This document shows positions 15,607-23,637 of a DNA stretch of 64,000 bases, piece after piece (within the stretch, counting starts at the first letter, position 1; each line of letters starts with the position of its first letter). The DNA lies in IMG/VR virus record IMGVR_UViG_3300009433_002011, positions 1 through 64,000 of that record, one strand, 5' to 3'. Below the pieces are notes generated by a model, which saw only the letters and a list, made by a program, of their open reading frames with translations, made no database searches and was not told the DNA's origin. Origin of the DNA: a virus. A program made the position numbers and the translations under genes.

Positions 15607-15823
15607 ATATGAAGCACAATTTAATGGTGGGCCTTCTCATGGAGATGTGATCCCACTTCCTGACGCACAGTCTGTATACAAGGTTACTAAAGTTTACGAA
15701 AGTGGACTAATGACACAATCTTCATATTGGCTAGTTAAAACAGAAGATGAAAAGTTATTCTACGACTTACAAGAAGAAGTGTTTGTAAAGTATACAACAC
15801 ACCTTAACAGAGACCCCAGATGA
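15599..15823 (+). CDS. small phage protein with GGPSHGD motif
   Basis: 74 residues. The N-terminus YEAQFNGGPSHGDVIPLPD matches a recurrent small phage domain in which a GGP-x-x-G segment precedes IPLP; the rest is a short beta-sheet. Function is unknown. It sits between helicase and primase, overlapping both by a few bases (ATG at 15599 within the helicase end, ATGA with the primase). Confidence 0.65.
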   Translation: MTRYEAQFNGGPSHGDVIPLPDAQSVYKVTKVYESGLMTQSSYWLVKTEDEKLFYDLQEEVFVKYTTHLNRDPR

Positions 15824-16833
15824 CAAACACAAAGAAAAAGCTTGATTTAGATAAAGTAAAAGATCTAATCCTTGATAACATAGATGTCTTGCTGGAAGAT
15901 TTAGACTTAGAGTACGAGCAGATATCCGATAACATTTTTATGAAATGCCCAATACACGGAGGTGACAACGATAAAGGCTTGTCAATATCCCTAACTCAAA
16001 AGAACTGGCGGTGTTGGACTCGCGGATGTCAAGAAGATTTTGGTACTGATATATTTGGGTTTATTCGCGCCGTCAGGGAGGACGGTACGTTTTCGGAAAC
16101 ACTAGGATACATATGTAAACTTTACAACATTGGAAACGAGTACAGGTCTACATCAACCAAGCCAAAAGTTAAGAAAAGTGAGTTTGATGAGATAGTTAAT
16201 ATATTTAGTAAAAAGAAAAAGACTACAGAATCAGAGTATGTGAGAGATGTAGAAACGTTAAATAATTCTTTTTATTTTGAAAAGAGAGGATTTTTACCTG
16301 ACACATTAGAGCATTTTGGAGTACAAGATTGTATAGATAAAAACTCAAAGATGTGGAATCGTGCTATCATCCCAGTAACTTTTAAACAAAAAGAGATAGC
16401 ATATATAGCGAGAGCGGCAAAGAATTTTATACAACCTAAATATTTGTTCTCCGTAGGCTTTAAGAAAACAGACTATCTGTATAATTACGACAATGCAATG
16501 GGGGTTGCTCAAGAGAAAAGCACACTTTTTGTTGTAGAGGGTCAAGGCGATGTTTGGAGGATGTACGAAGCTGGTGTTAAAAATTGCGTAGGTCTTTTTG
16601 GTAAAGATATCTCTGAAACCCAAAAATCTCTCATTGTAAAATCAGGTGTTACAAACTTAGTTGTACTGACAGACATGGACCAAGCAGGTAGAGAAGGAAG
16701 AATGAAGATACAGAGAGAGTTAAATAGAATGTTCAATTTAATTTATCCTCCTATGCCAAAAAAAGACGTAGGAGATACATCTGTTAAAAAAATAGAGAAA
16801 CATATTTTATCCCAAGTACAAGGACTTTATTGA
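15820..16833 (+). CDS. DnaG-type DNA primase
   Basis: 337 residues. The N-terminal CHC2-like zinc ribbon is visible (KCPIHGGDN then WRCWTRGCQ, about residues 45-75), followed by FGFIRAV. The Toprim catalytic domain starts near 220 with LFVVEGQGDVWRMYEAG, where Glu is the catalytic acid, and continues with VLTDMDQAGREG, the D-x-D pair. It would make RNA primers for lagging-strand synthesis with the upstream helicase. It is shorter than cellular DnaG because the C-terminal helicase-binding domain is missing. Confidence 0.9.
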   Translation: MTNTKKKLDLDKVKDLILDNIDVLLEDLDLEYEQISDNIFMKCPIHGGDNDKGLSISLTQKNWRCWTRGCQEDFGTDIFGFIRAVREDGTFSETLGYICKLYNIGNEYRSTSTKPKVKKSEFDEIVNIFSKKKKTTESEYVRDVETLNNSFYFEKRGFLPDTLEHFGVQDCIDKNSKMWNRAIIPVTFKQKEIAYIARAAKNFIQPKYLFSVGFKKTDYLYNYDNAMGVAQEKSTLFVVEGQGDVWRMYEAGVKNCVGLFGKDISETQKSLIVKSGVTNLVVLTDMDQAGREGRMKIQRELNRMFNLIYPPMPKKDVGDTSVKKIEKHILSQVQGLY

Positions 16834-17618
16834 TGATTCTAGGTATATCCGGAAAGAAGCAAGCAGGTAAAACAACCGTTGCTAATATAATCCACGGCGA
16901 AGTGTTGCTTCAAAAAGAAATGATCGGTGATTATAACATAAACGAACAAGGGAAGTTGTTGATCAAAACAAGTAACTCTAAAGGTCAGGAAGGTTGGGGT
17001 GAGTTTGAAATAGAAAGAAAGGACGAGCAGTTCATAGAGTATGCTCATTACAACATGTGGCCTAATGTAAAACTATATAATTTTGCCGATTCGTTAAAAG
17101 ACATGTGTATAAATCTATTTGGGTTTACATACGATCAAGCCTATGGTACAGACGAACAAAAAAATCAAACACTTTCCGATATAAGATGGGAAGATATGCC
17201 AAGGCATCAAAACATGAAGATAATGAAGAAAATGCCAGTAGACTCAAAAAAGAGTTGGGGCTGGAGAGAAGGGGAAATGACAGCGCGAGAATTCATGCAG
17301 TTTTTTGGAACTGATATTATGCGTAATATTCATCCAAACGTATGGACCAATGCTTGCTTAAACAAAATCACAAAAGAAGGTAGCGAACTTTCTATTGTTG
17401 CAGATGTAAGATTTCCTAACGAAGTAGAAGCAATTAACAGGGCGGGGGGTAAAGTCGTAAGACTAGAAAGAGACGTACACGAAGACAAGCACGATAGCGA
17501 GACTGCGCTAGACGTAGACAACTATAATCACGCTAATTTCTGGAGTGTTCTTGATAACGGTAATATGACAATTGGCGATACTATAATAGAAGTCAAAAAA
17601 ATATTGGAGCAGATTTAA
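16833..17618 (+). CDS. deoxynucleoside monophosphate kinase
   Basis: 261 residues. P-loop ISGKKQAGKTTVAN at the N-terminus, then FADSLKDMCINLFGF, the substrate-binding segment typical of phage dNMP kinases (T4 gp1 type), and VADVRFPNEVEAI later on. It phosphorylates dNMPs released from host DNA or made by the dUTPase route. The ATG at 16833 is taken as start; a TTG one codon earlier adds nothing. Overlaps the primase stop and is followed by the nuclease gene at a TAATG junction. Confidence 0.9.
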   Translation: MILGISGKKQAGKTTVANIIHGEVLLQKEMIGDYNINEQGKLLIKTSNSKGQEGWGEFEIERKDEQFIEYAHYNMWPNVKLYNFADSLKDMCINLFGFTYDQAYGTDEQKNQTLSDIRWEDMPRHQNMKIMKKMPVDSKKSWGWREGEMTAREFMQFFGTDIMRNIHPNVWTNACLNKITKEGSELSIVADVRFPNEVEAINRAGGKVVRLERDVHEDKHDSETALDVDNYNHANFWSVLDNGNMTIGDTIIEVKKILEQI

Positions 17619-18655
17619 TGATAGTAACATATATAAGATCTTCAAGTTATAATAATTACGACTTCTGTCAAATGCAGTACTTTCTAACCTATGTTTTGGG
17701 GCATAGGTCTGATAGTAATAAAAAAGCAGACTTAGGAACTATGGCCCATAAGGTGATGGAAATTCTTGCTGGACTAAAAAAGTTTCAGCAGGATAACCCT
17801 AAAAGAAAATATTTAGTTATCGAGGACGATAAATGCGGTAAGATTAGAATCACAAAAGACGAACTTTACACGGACGAGTTCGTGGAAAGAATGTGTGAAT
17901 TAGCAGTCACAGATTATGCAGAGGGATCAATTCATAACTTCACAAGGGGAGACAGGAAGGTTGTTAGAGATACTGTATTCACTTTTCTTAATCACTCAGA
18001 CAGTCTTTTTGACCCAAGACAGAGAAACATTTACCACCCAGAAGCGCAGTTTGACATTCCTATTGAAGAAGATTGGGCTAAGTTTGAATACGAAATAGAA
18101 GGAAAAAAAGTCTCTGGTCAACTAGCAATCAAGGGAACTATCGACTTGACAACTTTGATAGGAGATGATACAATTGAAGTCATTGACTGGAAAAGCGGTC
18201 GTAGGATGGACTGGATAACAGGAGAGGTAAAAGACTATAAAAAGCTAGAACAAGACCCTCAACTGTTACTGTATTTCTATGCCATATCTAAACTATACAA
18301 AGATTTTCCTAATAGGATTATGAGCATTTTCTTTTACAAAGACAAAGATGGTAAAGTTGACCCAATGCCTTTTAGTATATGTCTTGGGCCGGAAGATGAG
18401 AAAAGATTCTTAAAAATGCTTAGAAAACAGTTTGAGGGAATAAGAGACAATGTATCTCCTAAACCGTTAAAGGAGGACAGGAGTCACTGGAAATGTACGA
18501 AGCTGTGTCATTTTTACAAAAACAACTGGGAAGGTACAGACACTCCTATCTGCATCCATGTTGGCAACAAGCTAAAAGCAGACGGAATGAAAAAGACAGT
18601 AAAAGATTGCACTAAAAAAGGTTTTTCCATAGGATATTACGAGGCACCGGGATGA
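17618..18655 (+). CDS. Cas4/AddB-like PD-(D/E)XK nuclease, probably iron-sulfur
   Basis: 345 residues. The N-terminus has the RecB-family signature SSSYNNYDFCQMQYFLTY, including the cysteine that in AddB and Cas4 is the first ligand of a [4Fe-4S] cluster, then LGTMAHKVME (GxxxH helix). The catalytic core is VIDWKSGRR with an upstream Asp. Near the C-terminus, CTKLCHFY and later PICIH supply the other cysteines of such a cluster. The enzyme would resect DNA ends, 5'-3' in Cas4-like relatives, feeding the RecA-like protein. No CRISPR genes are near. Confidence 0.85.
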   Translation: MIVTYIRSSSYNNYDFCQMQYFLTYVLGHRSDSNKKADLGTMAHKVMEILAGLKKFQQDNPKRKYLVIEDDKCGKIRITKDELYTDEFVERMCELAVTDYAEGSIHNFTRGDRKVVRDTVFTFLNHSDSLFDPRQRNIYHPEAQFDIPIEEDWAKFEYEIEGKKVSGQLAIKGTIDLTTLIGDDTIEVIDWKSGRRMDWITGEVKDYKKLEQDPQLLLYFYAISKLYKDFPNRIMSIFFYKDKDGKVDPMPFSICLGPEDEKRFLKMLRKQFEGIRDNVSPKPLKEDRSHWKCTKLCHFYKNNWEGTDTPICIHVGNKLKADGMKKTVKDCTKKGFSIGYYEAPG

Positions 18656-19527
18656 GAGAAATAAATATAGTAGGACATGAGGGTGAAAGTGGTTTTGAAA
18701 GAGATATGTTTGACCACCTATATCACGGCGTAAAATTAAATGAATATAGCTATGACGACGACCCCTCTAAAATAGATAGGCCAGTTTTGGAATATTCTCA
18801 CATGGGATTTGGTATCCCTGATGAAGTTGCTAATTTTGCAGAAAAATTACCTAATGGATATCTCATATATCATAAGTCTAACGAGTTCCCATATCAACAA
18901 TATCCTCAATTTATTCAACAAAAAGCAAATTTATATAAAGATGCCATCCATGTCTTTAGACCTAATTGGATGCCGAGCTTCGATTTACCTAATGTAACAT
19001 TTATGCCATTATTTTGGGGAAAAGGTCATGGAGAAATGAGAGAGCCTACAAAAGAGACAAAAAAGTTTAAAACTGCCATGATAGGCGAATTGAAGTCTGA
19101 CAGAGCAGAAGTTCTAGAAGTAATGAAGAAAATGGAAGATCATTTTCATTATTTTAACAAGGGTTGGCTTTCTCAAGACATGATAACACCAGAACAATCT
19201 ATGGATGTGTATGCAAATTCAGTAATTTGCCCCTGTCCTATGGGCAATGTCCACCCAGAATGTAATAGATTTGCAGAGATTTTAAACTCAGGAGGCATAC
19301 CGGTCTTGAAAGAGTACTGGAATCGCGACTGGCACTGTAGAATTTATGGATTTGATTCTCCAATTCCGTTTGTTAAATCGTGGAATGAGCTTCCAGAAGT
19401 GTATAATAAGGTGATAAAAGAAGGTGTTTACAACTTTGCTATGAGGCTGCACCAGTGGTGGTACGCCAAGAGAATAGAAATCAGGGATAATTTTCAGAAT
19501 ATATTGCTGGAGAAGATAAATGTTTAA
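18652..19527 (+). CDS. exostosin/GT47-like glycosyltransferase
   Basis: 291 residues. The C-terminal half carries the exostosin-like pattern: SVICPCPMGNVHPECNRFAE followed by ILNSGGIPVL, where Glu and the GGIPV strand line the sugar-nucleotide pocket of a GT-B fold. It is separated from the main glycan island by 10 kb and is translationally coupled to the DUF1501 genes after it, so its glycan product may belong with those exported proteins. Donor and acceptor are unknown. Confidence 0.75.
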   Translation: MREINIVGHEGESGFERDMFDHLYHGVKLNEYSYDDDPSKIDRPVLEYSHMGFGIPDEVANFAEKLPNGYLIYHKSNEFPYQQYPQFIQQKANLYKDAIHVFRPNWMPSFDLPNVTFMPLFWGKGHGEMREPTKETKKFKTAMIGELKSDRAEVLEVMKKMEDHFHYFNKGWLSQDMITPEQSMDVYANSVICPCPMGNVHPECNRFAEILNSGGIPVLKEYWNRDWHCRIYGFDSPIPFVKSWNELPEVYNKVIKEGVYNFAMRLHQWWYAKRIEIRDNFQNILLEKINV

Positions 19528-20794
19528 CCATATTCACATCGGACGTAGAGCTTTTCTTCAAACAAGCCTGTTTGCTGCTGCTGGAACCCAGTATGCGCTT
19601 GGCGAGCAAAAGCACTACGAAAGCGTTGAAGGTCAAGCAAAAAGTATGATTTTCATATATCTTCCGGGCGGAATGGCCGCTCAAGAGACGCTTGACCCTA
19701 AAACTGTAGCCCCTCTAGAGTATCGTGGTTCTATGAAAGCGATCAACACCAATGTTGATGGAATTCAGATCAATGAAAGATTTACAAAAACCGCGCAGAT
19801 CATGGATAAATTGACAATTATCAGGAGCATGACGCATGGAGAGGCTGCACACGAACGAGGAACAAACAGTATTTTCACAGGTTACAAGCCTAGTCCTGCA
19901 CTCCAGTATCCTTCTATGGGTTCTGTTGTGTCTCATGAGTTCGGTTCTAGGGATAATCTTCCTGCTTACATTTGTGTGCCGGAAAAACCCAACGAGTTTG
20001 CAGGAACCGGATATTTAAGCAATGCCTACGCTCCGTTTTCTTTGGGTTCTGATCCCGCTTCTGATAAATTCAAAGTTAGAGACTTATCTTTTAATGTGAC
20101 TGACGAACAATTCATCAAGCGTAAAAGATTGCTAGAGATTGTAAACAAAAACATGAATCAGAAAGTTAATTCTGATGCTGTAAAAGCTATGAATACTTTT
20201 TATGAAAAAGCTTACGATCTTGTTGGAGATCAAAAAGCTCAAGACGCTTTTGACATAGAAAAAGAAAAACCAGAAGTACGCGATAGGTACGGACGCAATA
20301 CTGCTGGCGCAAGGATGCTTATGTCCAGAAGATTAGTTGAAGCGGGTGCTAGGTTTGTGTCGATGACTTATGGTAGTTGGGATATGCACCAAAATATCTT
20401 TGGCGGTATAGATTCTCAAGTTCCACCATTTGATCAAGCGTTTGCTGCGCTAATTCAAGACTTGACCGAAAGAGGGCTTTTGGAATCTACCTTGGTTTGT
20501 GTAGTGTCGGAGTTTGGAAGAACTCCTAAAATAAATAAAGATGCTGGACGCGACCACTATCCCAAGGTGTTTAGTTCTATCCTTGCTGGAGGTGGAATTA
20601 AAGGCGGCATGACTTACGGCAGAACTGATGCTACTGGTACAGAGCCAGAAGATAATCCAGTTCCTATTCCACACTGGGCGACAACTATCTATCATCAAAT
20701 GGGAATAAATGCCGATAAAGAACTAATGGCTCCCGGAGATAGACCTATTGAAATTGTAGATTTTGGTGAAGTAATTAAGGATATTATAGTATGA
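19520..20794 (+). CDS. DUF1501 family exported protein, copy 1
   Basis: 424 residues. The N-terminus GRRAFLQTSLFAAAG is a twin-arginine-type leader, so the folded protein should cross the inner membrane. DUF1501 landmarks follow: FIYLPGGMAAQETLDPK, HGEAAHERGTNSIFTGY, SMGSVVSHEFG, GSWDMHQN, and SEFGRTPKINKDAGRDHYP with AGGGIKGG. DUF1501 proteins have an alkaline-phosphatase/sulfatase-like fold, are very numerous in Planctomycetota and have no firmly known substrate. In this copy the usual GGP-S/P-x-x-D segment is GGMAAQE, losing the Asp that copy 2 keeps. Such genes are unexpected in a phage. Confidence 0.9.
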   Translation: MFNHIHIGRRAFLQTSLFAAAGTQYALGEQKHYESVEGQAKSMIFIYLPGGMAAQETLDPKTVAPLEYRGSMKAINTNVDGIQINERFTKTAQIMDKLTIIRSMTHGEAAHERGTNSIFTGYKPSPALQYPSMGSVVSHEFGSRDNLPAYICVPEKPNEFAGTGYLSNAYAPFSLGSDPASDKFKVRDLSFNVTDEQFIKRKRLLEIVNKNMNQKVNSDAVKAMNTFYEKAYDLVGDQKAQDAFDIEKEKPEVRDRYGRNTAGARMLMSRRLVEAGARFVSMTYGSWDMHQNIFGGIDSQVPPFDQAFAALIQDLTERGLLESTLVCVVSEFGRTPKINKDAGRDHYPKVFSSILAGGGIKGGMTYGRTDATGTEPEDNPVPIPHWATTIYHQMGINADKELMAPGDRPIEIVDFGEVIKDIIV

Positions 20795-22023
20795 TTAACA
20801 GAAGACATTTTTTACAACATGCGGGTGGATTAGCGTCTGTATCCGCAGCGTCAACTGCGTTTGGTCAAAAGATCATTGATAGTCGTGAGGATTTAGGAAA
20901 GAACGAGAAGGGCGCAATCCTTATTTGGCTTAATGGCGGTCCTCCGACTATTGATATGTGGGATGTAAAGTTTGGCGCTCCTACTGGCGGTCCAACAAGA
21001 CCTATCACTACAACTGGCGACTTCCAAATCAACGAGCTTATGCCAGAGCTTGCAAAGCAAGGAAAAGATTTTTCTATTGTTAGAAATATGGCAACAAGAG
21101 AAGCAGACCACATGCGAGGTCGCTACTATATGCACACAGGCTTCAAGCCAAATCCAAATATGAGTCACCCATCAATGGGATCTGTAATATCTTACGAACT
21201 ATCTCAAGATAGAGACTACCTAGAAATACCGCCATTCTTTTCAATTAGTACAGGAAGTATTGGTGGCGGGTTTCTGGGTTCTGCTTGGAATCCTTTTGTT
21301 GTAAGTTCAAACGGTCAAGTTAGAAACCTTGGCGATTCTGTAGATAACGAAAGGATGCAAGCTCTTGCTGCGATAGAAACAGGTTTTGTAAAAAGAAGCA
21401 ACAGTGACATGGCAAAGAGTCATATGAAAATGTTGCAACAAACATTTAGACTTAATACAAGCCCACAAATGAAAGCCTTAAAACCAACAGACGAACCTAA
21501 GAATGTAATTGACGCTTACGGCGAGACAGGATTTGGTAAGGGCGCTTTGATGGCGAGAAGGTTGCTTCAAACAGGTGTGCCATTTGTAGAGCTTGGCTTT
21601 GGCGGTTGGGACTTACACCAAAACACGCACGAAACGTTATCAACTAAACTTCCAGAATTAGACAAGGTAGTTTCTACTCTTATGCTGGATTTAAAACGTC
21701 TTGACATGTGGAACAATACTGCTATCGTTATGATGGGAGAATTTGGTAGAACTCCAAAAATTAATCAAAACGCTGGTCGTGACCATTGGGCAAGATGCTG
21801 GTCTGCATTTGTTTCTGGTGGATTAATTAAAGGTGGTCAAGCGATTGGCTCAACAAGCGACGATGGAAAAGAAATAACTAGCGATCTAGTATACTCGTCA
21901 GAAGATTTAATGATGACAATTTGCAAGTCTCTTGGAATTAGTACAGAAAAAAGTTATACAGCAAAGAATGGTCGCCCAATGAGAATTGCGAACAACGGCA
22001 AAATAATAGAAGGTTTGGTGTAG
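20791..22023 (+). CDS. DUF1501 family exported protein, copy 2
   Basis: 410 residues. Twin-arginine-like leader NRRHFLQHAGGLASVS, then the same order of motifs as its neighbour: IWLNGGPPTIDMWDVK with the Asp present, ADHMRGRYYMHTGF, SHPSMGSVISYEL, GGWDLHQNTHE, GEFGRTPKINQNAGRDHWA and SGGLIKGGQ. It starts inside the stop of copy 1 (ATGA), so the two are made together. The two proteins are clearly related but differ over much of their length, so the duplication is old or each was acquired separately. A role as exported hydrolase of sulfate or phosphate esters is inference from the fold. Confidence 0.9.
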   Translation: MINRRHFLQHAGGLASVSAASTAFGQKIIDSREDLGKNEKGAILIWLNGGPPTIDMWDVKFGAPTGGPTRPITTTGDFQINELMPELAKQGKDFSIVRNMATREADHMRGRYYMHTGFKPNPNMSHPSMGSVISYELSQDRDYLEIPPFFSISTGSIGGGFLGSAWNPFVVSSNGQVRNLGDSVDNERMQALAAIETGFVKRSNSDMAKSHMKMLQQTFRLNTSPQMKALKPTDEPKNVIDAYGETGFGKGALMARRLLQTGVPFVELGFGGWDLHQNTHETLSTKLPELDKVVSTLMLDLKRLDMWNNTAIVMMGEFGRTPKINQNAGRDHWARCWSAFVSGGLIKGGQAIGSTSDDGKEITSDLVYSSEDLMMTICKSLGISTEKSYTAKNGRPMRIANNGKIIEGLV

Positions 22024-22697
22024 TGGATATTATATCAGAATTTAACAAGTCACTTTCTTCAAGGCTAGACTCGGTTGTTTATACAAACAAAACGAGAACT
22101 TGGAAAGTACCAAAAATTATAACCATAGACTGGGAAGGCGTTTTACCAGAGCCTCCTAAAAACACATCTGAAGAAACAAAGAAAGAACTTCAGTACTTAG
22201 AAAAACTAACAAGTAAGTTAGGCTATGAAGAAAAAAATCTAATAGATCTTGTTGACAAAGAACCTTTAGATTTGTATAAACCAATCTTTAGTAAAATGGG
22301 AAAGCCTATCCCAAAGAAAGATTTTGAAAAAATATGGAAGATATCAGAGCCTATTGTAATGAACTTGAAACATAAGTTTAATAGGCCGCGACCCAAGCAG
22401 TTAGGAGATCTTTTAAATTACAAAATAAATGTAACAGAATCAAAAACACACCACACCCCGGCTTATCCATCGGGTCATACCGTTTATGCGGCCTTGGGTG
22501 CTTACCTTTTTTCAGACATGTATCCACATAAATCGTCTGAGTTTTTTAAAATGATAAATCTTGCCGGATTTGCTCGCTGCCTACAAGGTGTCCATTATCC
22601 ATCAGACAACGAAGCGTCTATGGTAATCAGCGGTGCTATTTGGCAAGATGTTAGATATAAATTATTTCCAAATTTACAACATTATAGGAGCAGATAA
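22023..22697 (+). CDS. PAP2-family acid phosphatase
   Basis: 224 residues. The three PAP2/vanadium-haloperoxidase motifs are present: K-x6-RP in KHKFNRPRP, PAYPSGHTVYAA, and ARCLQGVHYPSD, where the usual leading Ser is Ala but Arg, His and Asp remain. There is no signal peptide and no row of membrane helices, so it resembles soluble class A acid phosphatases. The start is a GTG overlapping the stop of DUF1501 copy 2 (TAGTG), which ties it to that cluster. It would remove phosphate from a soluble or lipid-linked substrate such as a polyprenyl or nucleotide phosphate; which one is unknown. Confidence 0.85.
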   Translation: MDIISEFNKSLSSRLDSVVYTNKTRTWKVPKIITIDWEGVLPEPPKNTSEETKKELQYLEKLTSKLGYEEKNLIDLVDKEPLDLYKPIFSKMGKPIPKKDFEKIWKISEPIVMNLKHKFNRPRPKQLGDLLNYKINVTESKTHHTPAYPSGHTVYAALGAYLFSDMYPHKSSEFFKMINLAGFARCLQGVHYPSDNEASMVISGAIWQDVRYKLFPNLQHYRSR

Positions 22698-23368
22698 TGT
22701 CTAATCAAAGAAAAAATTACGTTTTTGACATGGATCAATCCTTTCATTACAATAAAAACTTAGGTTTTGATATGGATGAACATGGATGGACGGAAGAAGT
22801 AACAGAAGAAAATTTTTATATTCCGTCAGAAGCAGAATATGAAGATTTAGGAGAAGAATCAGAAGAGTGGAACTGGGCGGCAGATCGTCCCGGTCTCTGG
22901 GAAAATATTCGCAGAAAAAAAGAGCGAGAAGGTAAAAATTATAAACCCGCCAAGACTGTAAAAGAGGGTAGACCCACCCAAGAGCAACTAAAGAAATCAC
23001 AGTCTAAATATAAATACAAAGATCCTAAAACGGGTCAGGTTTATGAGTATGAACAAAAAGGTATCTATAAAAAAGAAGGAAGAACACTTATTCCTGCTAA
23101 AGCAGAGCTTGATTACACAGAGTCAGCAGAGTATCAGGGTCGAAAAGTAAAGCTTGGCAAACCCTTCAAGACTCCCGGAGGTCCAAAGAAAAGCGCTGTC
23201 TACGTAAAGAATGGTAGTGGAAAAGTGGTCATTGTTAGGTTTGGCGATCCAAACATGAAAATTAAAAAGAATATTCCGGGTCGCCGGAAAAACTTCAGAG
23301 CAAGACATAACTGTAGTAATCCCGGTCCTCGCTGGAAAGCAAGATACTGGTCTTGTAGAGCTTGGTGA
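22697..23368 (+). CDS. phage protein with conserved RARH/ARYWSC C-terminal tail
   Basis: 223 residues. The N-terminal half is acidic, then strongly basic and low in complexity. The last 80 residues carry a tail I recognise as recurring in unrelated phage proteins: VIVRFGDPNMKIKK, a basic RRKNFRARHNC, then WKARYWSCRAW at the end, with two conserved cysteines. Its function has not been settled to my knowledge; it may be a nucleic-acid-binding or virion-targeting tail. TAATG overlap with the phosphatase gene. Confidence 0.72.
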   Translation: MSNQRKNYVFDMDQSFHYNKNLGFDMDEHGWTEEVTEENFYIPSEAEYEDLGEESEEWNWAADRPGLWENIRRKKEREGKNYKPAKTVKEGRPTQEQLKKSQSKYKYKDPKTGQVYEYEQKGIYKKEGRTLIPAKAELDYTESAEYQGRKVKLGKPFKTPGGPKKSAVYVKNGSGKVVIVRFGDPNMKIKKNIPGRRKNFRARHNCSNPGPRWKARYWSCRAW

Positions 23369-23372
23369 TGCC

Positions 23373-23636
23373 GTGATTACAAACGTATCTCCAACAAAGT
23401 TGTACGGAATTAGCGACAACTATAACCTTGTCGTTGTCGAGGATGGTGACGGGGAGTTACACAATTTAGTTTTTTCTAATTCAGAAATATTAAAAAGTAG
23501 ACTAAGGGGATCAAGATATTCACATAAAGTGCCAAAGTATAAATTAAAATTTTTAGATTGTACGGAAGTATTTGTTGTGTCTACTCTCGTCTCCCTTGTT
23601 GTAGGGATTTTAACAGGCTGTTTTTTAGGAAGATGA
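23373..23636 (+). CDS. small protein with C-terminal membrane helix
   Basis: 87 residues from a GTG at 23373, five bases after the preceding stop; no strong ribosome site is visible, so the start is tentative. About 65 soluble residues are followed by a hydrophobic tail (VFVVSTLVSLVVGILTGCFLG), giving a tail-anchored topology. Not recognised. Confidence 0.5.
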   Translation: MITNVSPTKLYGISDNYNLVVVEDGDGELHNLVFSNSEILKSRLRGSRYSHKVPKYKLKFLDCTEVFVVSTLVSLVVGILTGCFLGR

Positions 23637-23637
23637 A

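Noticed and set aside
17618-18655. Cas4-like gene as part of a CRISPR system
   Set aside because: No direct-repeat array or other cas gene is visible in the window; the recombination context explains it better.
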